DNA of 64,000 nucleotides. It comes from Sphingomonas azotifigens NBRC 15497. Its GTDB lineage: Bacteria > Pseudomonadota > Alphaproteobacteria > Sphingomonadales > Sphingomonadaceae. The first letter of the stretch is position 1; every line of letters starts with the position of its first letter. Under the pieces are notes generated by a model. The model saw only the letters and a program-made list of their open reading frames with translations, ran no database searches and was not told where the DNA came from. The position numbers and the translations under genes are program-made. Positions 59,301 to 64,000 of the stretch are shown here, piece by piece. The stretch spans positions 1 to 64,000 of the forward strand of contig NZ_BCTR01000017.1 of the NCBI RefSeq assembly GCF_002091475.1, in the 5' to 3' direction.

Positions 59301-59755
59301 CGCGGGCGTCGCAAGACACGGCTCTCGCCAACCGCATCTCTAGCACGGAGGCACAGCTCGCTGGAACGCAGGGAAGCCAGCTGCAGGCCCGCATCTCCAA
59401 CGAGGAGACTGCCCGGGCCAATCAAGACGCGGCGATCGCCAACCGGACCTCTACCGTTGAGGCGCAGCTCAGCGGTGCCCAGGCGAGCCAGCTTGGTTCG
59501 CGGATCACGACGACGGAAAGCGCAATCGCGGGCCTCAACGGCCGCACCGCCGCCTATTGGCAGGTGCAGGCTATCGCCGGCAACAACCGGGCCCAAGTCA
59601 CCCTATGGGCCGATGCGAACGCGGGCGCAGGTGCCGACATCGTCGGGGACGTGCGCTTCCTCGGGCAGAACGGCAACGGAACCACCATCGTCGGCAATAC
59701 CGGCGTAAACGTCTATTACCCGAACGGCCAGATCGCCGTGCAACTCGGCATCTGA
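56342..59755 (+). CDS. Tail tip / fibre protein with duplicated N-terminal domain
   Basis: The 1137-aa protein starts with two related domains about 297 residues apart, each beginning SSVPENDYP and containing HR-x-(F/Y)ESAVxGN and RWAMFD. A long coiled-coil region (about residues 640-780) has repeats of TEAQLAGTQ, later seen again near 1000-1070. A beta-rich insertion lies between (about 800-960), and the C-terminus is glycine-rich. This looks like a distal tail protein combined with a fibre shaft. The host receptor is unknown. Confidence 0.78.
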   Translation: MKVVRPLPISLTASSVPENDYPAWAAPTSYALGARVIVASTHRVFESAVAGNQGHDPLTSGSAFWVDAGPTNRWAMFDAAAGPATTAAAVIAVTLALGDSVDAIGLVDLQAESVRIEIAAAGVTIFDATRGAPAACEVFLGLPAATGRSATITIAPTGGAAIVGKLITGAALDLGTLADAPTVGLTDFSRRETDAFGVTTIAERGWTKRIEAKCLIDAAAVDGIQRQLAAIRAQAALWVGEGDVPSLISYGFFKDFSQIISLQGVSTCALSIDGLPAADIAVPVSDPAFSGASDFQVLRPVLITEAALVASSVPENDYPVYSPDRTYIAGERVILPLTHRAYESAVGGNHGNDPATDTVHWLDVGPTKRWAMFDQALGTATTAVGAFSVQLRPGIPVDALALLDVAGATVRVQAPGYDQTRAVGGDVTTALFLDLALTAGETVMVTIAGADSGAAVAVGTLLIGTREGLGTIADEPNISILDFSVKDTDDFGNTVPIERAWAKRMEAKSQIATGGADALLRRLATLRAKPALWIGAAEFDALTIYGFFRDFTVTLGEQVSTTSVTIEGLAKASPDGPSNTVVTWENIVGPGKPADNATVGAPAGTNVGGVPAEDIADAVKDANGNVVPAREQFAAVKAQIDAEVGSAQTDAAHARDDAAAARTDLSIEVQRAKDAEGAINTTLASVKATADQAKAGVTDEATVRSAADVALANRLTTTEAQLAGTQGSVLSGRITDESTARANADNAIASRTSATEAQLAGTQASQLQSRISNEETARAGGDSALANRATALESTVGSASGALNANPGFSVWLDGQRLPAEWQEWGGIYTLDRYGDGRPTRSWCVHHAVPANVDAGILQALATVAAAGWYVIDVDVDLNSGTWRGSGVTISGQYNLAFHNQADNAGIVSETQLGNRRWSFLLQKAADPYGNFHIMTSWAGFGTATDAKDVVWHRCSIRPANDAEIKAGKASVDVATALARIGTEETTRASQDTALANRISSTEAQLAGTQGSQLQARISNEETARANQDAAIANRTSTVEAQLSGAQASQLGSRITTTESAIAGLNGRTAAYWQVQAIAGNNRAQVTLWADANAGAGADIVGDVRFLGQNGNGTTIVGNTGVNVYYPNGQIAVQLGI

Positions 59756-59759
59756 GCCG

Positions 59760-60062
59760 GTGGCCGGTCTTCGCGTCTGGGCACCTGACGGGCTGCAAAT
59801 CATCGATACAGGCACCAGCGTCGCGCTGATCCTGGGCAGCGTGCTGCTCGGCGGCAACGACCAGACGCAGTCTGGCAGCTTCACCGACGACCGACTGCTT
59901 CTCGGCCGCCCCTATTTTCTGGTGACCACGTTGGAGGTGAACGGCTTCATCGGTTACCGGCCGAACGTCTCGTTCTCTGGGAATGTGGTGAGCTGGTCGT
60001 GGCCGCCCCAGTATGGCGGCACGCCGTATCCCCGCTGCCGCTTCATCTACGGTCTGAAATAG
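59760..60062 (+). CDS. Tail fibre-associated protein (100 aa)
   Basis: GTG 59760 starts MAGLRVWAPDGLQIIDTGTS, a beginning shared by many small phage tail proteins. The product is beta-rich (TSVALILGSVLLGG; RPNVSFSGNVVSWSWP). It overlaps the next gene by 1 nt. Confidence 0.65.
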   Translation: MAGLRVWAPDGLQIIDTGTSVALILGSVLLGGNDQTQSGSFTDDRLLLGRPYFLVTTLEVNGFIGYRPNVSFSGNVVSWSWPPQYGGTPYPRCRFIYGLK

Positions 60063-60811
60063 TGGCGATCTTCCGCACCTTTCGCCCCGATGGGTCGCTG
60101 CAATTCGATGCCGCGATCACGCCCTACTGCCTTCTTGAAAAGGGGTACGTCTCGACGGTCAGTACGACGGGAAGCAATCCGCACTGGAGCGGGAACTCGC
60201 CGAGCTCCGCCCTGATCCCGATGAACTATGACAGCGACGAGCTGATCGCCCTATACCTGCCGGGCTACGGCTATGCGCGCTATGCGAACCTCAGCTGGAA
60301 CGGCAGCTGGTGGCACATCTTTCATACGATGGCGCCAGTCGGGTCGCTGGTGACCTACTACCGGTTTGCGTATGCAACCACGATCCCCGGATATGGCGGC
60401 GCCGGCCTGCAGCTGTTCAACCCGGCCGGGCAGCGCACCTTCCATTCCAGCATGCGCCCTGCGATCGTCGCCGGCACGCTTAGCGGCCTGTACTCCGGCA
60501 TCAGCCTTCCCGCCGGCCGCCAATATGCAAGCGTCGTGCAGACCCAGGCTGGTCATGAACGTACGACATGGAGCGGTGGTCAGGACGTGATCACCGACGA
60601 CAAAGGCCAAGTGATTGCGATCGTCTGGACCGGCGATTCTGATCAGAAACTCTATGGCGTCCGGTGGCTCACTCAGGACAGCGCGCAGTTGGTCGAAGTC
60701 GAATTCAACGGCGGTCCGGTTCAATCGGCCTCTCCGACGCAGCCCGCGGACACCCAGTTTTACCGCAACGAGATCGAGAACGTCCTGTTTCTCGACGTCA
60801 CGAACATCTGA
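60062..60811 (+). CDS. Tail fibre-associated protein (249 aa)
   Basis: GTG 60062 starts VAIFRTFRPDGSLQFDAAIT. The product is rich in Tyr, Gly and Ser with beta character (YYRFAYATTIPGYGGAGLQL). It is likely part of the adhesion device. No enzymatic motif is visible. Confidence 0.65.
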   Translation: MAIFRTFRPDGSLQFDAAITPYCLLEKGYVSTVSTTGSNPHWSGNSPSSALIPMNYDSDELIALYLPGYGYARYANLSWNGSWWHIFHTMAPVGSLVTYYRFAYATTIPGYGGAGLQLFNPAGQRTFHSSMRPAIVAGTLSGLYSGISLPAGRQYASVVQTQAGHERTTWSGGQDVITDDKGQVIAIVWTGDSDQKLYGVRWLTQDSAQLVEVEFNGGPVQSASPTQPADTQFYRNEIENVLFLDVTNI

Positions 60812-60831
60812 CCAGCACGAAAGGGACCGTC

Positions 60832-61161
60832 ATGCCTGACGCGATCATCACCGATGAACAAGCCGCCGAAATGCGGCTCCAGCTGGCGGCGTTCGACCGC
60901 CAGAAGGCCTATGATGCCGCGCTCGCCCGCCATCAGGTCTACCTGGCGATCAAGCCCATCGTCGACAGCGACGCCTTCATCGCGATCCACCAGCAACTCG
61001 CCGACTTCCGCGCCAACGGCCCGAAGGACGACAGCTATTTCGGGATAGGGATCGAAGCGGTCTACCAGGGCATGACGGGGCTCGGGATCAACGTCGCGCA
61101 GTGGGTCGAGCCAACGCCGCCCGTCACGCTGCAGCCGGCCGCGGAAGGCGGTGGCGCATGA
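60832..61161 (+). CDS. Phage protein of unknown function (109 aa)
   Basis: This is a helical protein (ITDEQAAEMRLQLAAFDRQK) with GAACG-poor spacing behind a GGGACC. It may be a fibre chaperone given its place between fibre and lysis genes. No family is recognised. Confidence 0.55.
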   Translation: MPDAIITDEQAAEMRLQLAAFDRQKAYDAALARHQVYLAIKPIVDSDAFIAIHQQLADFRANGPKDDSYFGIGIEAVYQGMTGLGINVAQWVEPTPPVTLQPAAEGGGA

Positions 61162-61640
61162 ACATCACAATGAGAGGGGCAATGCCGATGACGCCGGTTC
61201 TTGAGACGGTGCTGGCGAAATACGGCTGGATCCTGATCGGGATCACGTTCGGCTTCGCGGCGAAATATGCGTTGCTCATCAAGCGCGGGGTGCAGGTAAA
61301 GGCGCGGCTTGTCTTCGCCGACCTTCTGCTGCTGCCGATGGTGGCGCTGATCGCCTATTGGCTCGCCACCCGCGCCGGCTTCGAGGCGGAGGCCGCGGCG
61401 CTGTTCTCCGCGCTTTGCACCGTCGGCGCGGACCGGCTGGTCAAGCTGCTCACCGATCGCTTTCTGCAGCGCGTGGACAGCGAGGCGGCGGCGATCGCGA
61501 ACAGCATCGTCGGCACGGCACGAAACACCACCCAGGCGGAGCTCTCCGCCGCCGCCCTAGTCGAGGCTGCGCGCGAGGGCCGCGCGCCGGCCGAATATGT
61601 GGCGCTGAAGCCGCACCCGCAGGCGCCCAAACAGGGCTGA
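61158..61640 (+). CDS. Holin-like membrane protein
   Basis: ATG 61158 overlaps the previous stop. The 160-aa protein has two or three transmembrane helices (GWILIGITFGFAAKYALLI; LLLLPMVALIAYWLATRAG; ALFSALCTVGADRLVKLL) and a charged cytoplasmic tail. It lies directly upstream of the lysozyme, so a holin or related lysis role is likely but not proven. Confidence 0.6.
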   Translation: MNITMRGAMPMTPVLETVLAKYGWILIGITFGFAAKYALLIKRGVQVKARLVFADLLLLPMVALIAYWLATRAGFEAEAAALFSALCTVGADRLVKLLTDRFLQRVDSEAAAIANSIVGTARNTTQAELSAAALVEAAREGRAPAEYVALKPHPQAPKQG

Positions 61641-61661
61641 CCTTCTCTCTCCGGAGGTAAC

Positions 61662-62255
61662 ATGACAGACCTGCGAGATATCCAGCGGCACCTCGGTGTC
61701 GCTCCCGACGGCGTGCTCGGGCCGCAGACGCTGGCGGCAATCTCTGCCGCACTGGGCGCAGCCACTCCCGGCCCAGACCCCACCACGGCGCTAGCTATTG
61801 AGCACCTCCGAAAAGAGGAAGGCACCGTCCTCAGCGCCTATCAGGATCACTTGGGCTATTGGACGATCGGCACCGGCCGACTGATCGATAAGCGCCGGGG
61901 CGGCGGCATCAGCCCGGCAGAAGACGACATGCTGCTCGCGAACGATATCGCCAAGGTGCGCGCGCAGCTGGCGGTCGATCTCGACACCAGTGCAGCCTGG
62001 GCTCGGGTCAAGGATGATCCGGTGCGGGCTGTCGCAATGATTTCGATGGGCTTCCAGATGGGCGTTGGCCTGCCGGGCAAAGATGATGCCGGATTGTCGG
62101 GGTTCGACAGCACGCTAGCCCTCATTGCGGCCGGCGACTTCGCTGGCGCGGCGGCCCAGGCGCTGAAGTCGGCATGGGCAAAGCAGACCCCAGCGCGCTC
62201 GAAACGGGTGACCGAGATGCTCCGCACGGGGATCATGCCACGGGTGCCAGCGTGA
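61662..62255 (+). CDS. Endolysin: T4-type lysozyme with peptidoglycan-binding N-terminus
   Basis: Residues 1-35 resemble a peptidoglycan-binding repeat (DIQRHLGVAPDGVLGPQTLA). The catalytic domain shows Glu53, Asp62 and Thr68 (KEEGTVLSAYQDHLGYWTIG) at exactly the spacing of T4 lysozyme Glu11, Asp20 and Thr26. It cleaves the glycan strands of the cell wall at lysis. It has no signal sequence, so it needs a holin. Confidence 0.9.
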   Translation: MTDLRDIQRHLGVAPDGVLGPQTLAAISAALGAATPGPDPTTALAIEHLRKEEGTVLSAYQDHLGYWTIGTGRLIDKRRGGGISPAEDDMLLANDIAKVRAQLAVDLDTSAAWARVKDDPVRAVAMISMGFQMGVGLPGKDDAGLSGFDSTLALIAAGDFAGAAAQALKSAWAKQTPARSKRVTEMLRTGIMPRVPA

Positions 62256-62488
62256 ATCCGCGGGAGCAGCTGATCGCCTATCTGGCGACGCTCACCGCTC
62301 TCGTCGTGGTGTTGCTAGGTGCCATGATCATCGCCGCGCTGTCCAACAGCATCATCGGCAAGATGGAGGCGTTTGGCCTCGGCACCGTGACCGGCGGCCT
62401 GATCGGCCTGATGCGGCTGCCGTCCGCCAGGCCGGTCGAGCCCGCCGGCACGCCGAGCGATCCCGTCAGCACGAAGGAAGCGCAATGA
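62252..62488 (+). CDS. Small two-helix membrane protein, holin candidate
   Basis: GTG 62252 overlaps the lysozyme stop. The 78-aa product has one long hydrophobic helix (LIAYLATLTALVVVLLGAMI), a second weaker one (FGLGTVTGGLIGLM) and a polar tail. Its size and place make it a holin or antiholin candidate, an alternative to the gene at 61158. Confidence 0.6.
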   Translation: MNPREQLIAYLATLTALVVVLLGAMIIAALSNSIIGKMEAFGLGTVTGGLIGLMRLPSARPVEPAGTPSDPVSTKEAQ

Positions 62489-63084
62489 ACCTGCAACGCT
62501 ATGTCTCGCTGGGGCTCGCCCTGGCGCTCGCGATCGCGCTCGCCGTCATCGGCGACCTCTCGCACAAGGTCGACGCCTTCCGCTCGACCGCATCCATCGC
62601 GGCGCACGTCGTCGACAAGCAGAAGCGCCCGGCCACCCTCGCGACCAAGGCCGCGCTCGAGCAGATCCGCATCCTCGGCGCTGCGGTCGATCGGGTGCGC
62701 CAGGCTCGCGCCGACGCCGCGGCGAAAGACGCCGCCCACGTCATCACCGTCGAGCGCGCCGATGCGCGCGCCAATCAGGAGGTATCGACCGATGTCCTTT
62801 CGAAACTCGACCGCGTTCAGGCTGAGCTTGCCGCTTCTCGCACTCTCGCTGCTCAGGGCCTGCGCGACCTCGCCGCAGCCCGAGCCGATCAAGGTGGTGG
62901 CGGAGCGCCGGCAGGCCCCGCAGATCCCGACGCCACCTGCGAAGCTGCTTTCGCCGCCAGCTGTGACGAAGTTCTTGCCCTCCTCGCGGCAGCCGAAAGC
63001 AACACCGCCCAGCTCCTCGGCTGGCAAGCCTGGTGGCCCAAGGTAGCGGCGAACCACGCCGAAGACGCCGAACGCCCCGAATGA
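62485..63084 (+). CDS. Rz-like inner-membrane spanin
   Basis: The 199-aa protein has an N-terminal membrane anchor (YVSLGLALALAIALAVIGDL) and a long periplasmic coiled coil (KAALEQIRILGAAVDRVRQA). A second gene nests in another frame within its 3' half, the classic Rz/Rz1 arrangement. With the outer-membrane partner it fuses the two membranes in the last lysis step. Confidence 0.82.
   Translation: MNLQRYVSLGLALALAIALAVIGDLSHKVDAFRSTASIAAHVVDKQKRPATLATKAALEQIRILGAAVDRVRQARADAAAKDAAHVITVERADARANQEVSTDVLSKLDRVQAELAASRTLAAQGLRDLAAARADQGGGGAPAGPADPDATCEAAFAASCDEVLALLAAAESNTAQLLGWQAWWPKVAANHAEDAERPE
62792..63046 (+). CDS. Rz1-like outer-membrane spanin lipoprotein, nested in Rz
   Basis: ATG 62792 has a perfect AGGAGGT 8 nt upstream. 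The 84-aa product has a signal peptide and lipobox-like LLRAC with Cys24 (LSLPLLALSLLRAC), then a Pro-rich short mature part (RRQAPQIPTPPAKLLSPP). This is typical of Rz1. It is read in the +1 frame relative to Rz and lies wholly inside it. Confidence 0.85.
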   Translation: MSFRNSTAFRLSLPLLALSLLRACATSPQPEPIKVVAERRQAPQIPTPPAKLLSPPAVTKFLPSSRQPKATPPSSSAGKPGGPR

Positions 63085-63133
63085 CGCGGGCCGCTGCCCA
63101 CCTTCTCCCCATCCGCGCTCAAGGAAATTCACA

Positions 63134-64000
63134 ATGCGCCTGAACAGGCTGAACCTTTCGATCGCCACGGTGGCCATGCTCGGGCAGTGGGTGCCCAGCC
63201 CGCAGCAGTTCCCGGCAGTGACGGTCACCCTGGGGCAGATCGCGTCTGTGACCGAGGGCAACAGCGGCACCACCGCCGCGTCGGTGCTGATCACGCTCAA
63301 CCGGAACGGCTCGACGGCGACGCATACGTTCGACTGGGCGCTCGGGCCGACCGGAACGAACCCGGTCGATGCGACGGACTTCGGCGGCACCTATCCAGCC
63401 GGCACCGTCAGCTTCGCACCGGGGGAGACCTCCAAGACGGTTCAGTGGCTGATCGCCGGCGACACGACGATCGAGACCGATGAGACGTACCTTTTCACGC
63501 TCTCGCAAAACGGCATCGCTTGGGCGACCGCCGTCGGCGCCATCCTCAACGACGACACGCTGGCGGCTCCCGGGCCGGCAGCCTCCGTCGCCGCTATCGA
63601 AGGCGTGTTCCAGAATGGCCTGATCGTGCGCCCACCGACCACGGGCGGCACCCCGACGGTCTTGCGCATTCGCCGGAGCGCGACTGCAGGCGGAGCCAAG
63701 ACGGTCATCCAGACCATTGCCTTCAACGCGGGGCAGATCGTCTATCGCTGGCTGCATGACAGTCTGACAAACGACGCCGCGCAGTATTATGATTTCGTGT
63801 TCGAAAATGGTGGCGGGTCGTGGACCTCGGCGGAAGTAACCGCGACGCCTTCCAAGATCGGTTTCCCGAAACCGCATCAGATGGCGGCATGGTACAATCC
63901 GGCAGATATCACCGGCTTCGCCAACGCGGCTCAGATCAACACCAATTGGCTATGTCGCATTACCGGGATTGCGGCCGTCCCCACGGGCTCGCAGAAGCCG
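63134..64000 (+). CDS. Tail fibre/adhesin with Calx-beta domain (partial, runs off window)
   Basis: The frame from ATG 63134 stays open for 289 codons to the window end. After a signal-like N-terminus, residues 30-135 form a Calx-beta domain: VTLGQIASVTEGNSGTTAAS, GTVSFAPGETSKTVQW and TIETDETYLFTLSQNG. Further beta-sandwich sequence follows. Such domains occur in phage adhesins and surface proteins. Placement after the lysis cassette suggests an extra receptor-binding protein or conversion factor. The C-terminus and any catalytic domain lie outside. Confidence 0.7.
   Translation, partial: MRLNRLNLSIATVAMLGQWVPSPQQFPAVTVTLGQIASVTEGNSGTTAASVLITLNRNGSTATHTFDWALGPTGTNPVDATDFGGTYPAGTVSFAPGETSKTVQWLIAGDTTIETDETYLFTLSQNGIAWATAVGAILNDDTLAAPGPAASVAAIEGVFQNGLIVRPPTTGGTPTVLRIRRSATAGGAKTVIQTIAFNAGQIVYRWLHDSLTNDAAQYYDFVFENGGGSWTSAEVTATPSKIGFPKPHQMAAWYNPADITGFANAAQINTNWLCRITGIAAVPTGSQKP

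Larger units (their letters stand above)
11063..64000 (+). mobile_element. Prophage (HK97-type siphovirus), left end to beyond the window
   Basis: From the tRNA-Arg 3' end onward every recognisable gene is phage-like: integrase, repressor/Cro, replication, terminase, head, tail and lysis modules. The last gene runs off the window, so attR and the right end are missing. Because no second copy of the tRNA end is available, the exact crossover cannot be placed. Module order and intact hallmark genes suggest a complete, possibly inducible element. Confidence 0.93.

Overview
The window reads as the chromosome of a GC-rich alphaproteobacterium, most likely a sphingomonad (Sphingomonas or a close relative), with a large tailed-phage prophage inserted at a tRNA gene. 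The host assignment is inference. It rests on codon use, the aroB-aroK / xerD / accA neighbourhood, Flp pilins, a DUF1178 gene, and GC-rich hairpin repeats of a kind common between sphingomonad genes. No species is claimed.

Chromosomal part, 1 to about 11060. aroB and aroK read leftward. Divergent from them run a 45-aa membrane peptide, a 601-aa exported protein and xerD. An inverted pair of hairpin repeats separates xerD from accA. Three small Flp pilins read leftward after a bidirectional hairpin terminator. Next come a MutT-type Nudix hydrolase, two SAM methyltransferases, comF, a glutaredoxin, a nitrilase-family amidohydrolase and a DUF1178 protein, ending at tRNA-Arg(CCT).

Prophage part, about 11060 to beyond 64000; the right end and attR are outside the window. 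Three 12-bp direct repeats lie just inside the tRNA and look like integrase arm sites. A long leftward early operon (21870 down to 11201) carries many small genes joined by ATGA/GTGA overlaps. These include the integrase, an excisionase-like protein, a secreted nuclease, a DHH phosphoesterase, a Lar-type zinc finger protein and an HTH fused to a PD-(D/E)XK nuclease. A 409-bp non-coding region holds a predicted early-left promoter with two tandem 19-bp operators, and an AT-rich stretch bracketed by GCGTTGC iterons that looks like a replication origin. The CI-like S24 repressor and a co-transcribed lipoprotein read leftward. A Cro-like gene starts the rightward early operon, with two more copies of the 19-bp operator between the two genes.

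Rightward early genes include a CII-like regulator, a Cys-rich GP88-like protein, a helicase-DNA methyltransferase fusion and a GapR-like protein. They also include a phage-encoded DNA polymerase sliding clamp and a 5-cytosine methyltransferase whose recognition region is replaced by nine tandem repeats ending in VADPR. A PP-loop/TGT-like composite, an MmcB-like nuclease, RusA and a replisome organizer follow. A NusG-like antiterminator and an HNH endonuclease sit at the early-late switch. Late genes encode a P27-type terminase, whose large subunit carries a class-3-type intein inside the Walker A motif, and HK97-type protease, capsid and portal (portal unusually after capsid). Connector and tail genes follow, with a lambda-like GGGAAAG frameshift between the tail assembly chaperones, a 1810-aa tape measure protein and tail-tip proteins. 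The lysis cassette has an Rz gene with Rz1 nested inside it, and the window ends within a Calx-beta tail fibre.

The most noteworthy items are the repeat-bearing C5 methyltransferase, the intein, the PP-loop/TGT-like composite, the helicase-methyltransferase fusion, the iteron region, the matched repressor operators, and a tRNA-shaped RNA element in front of the tail tube genes.
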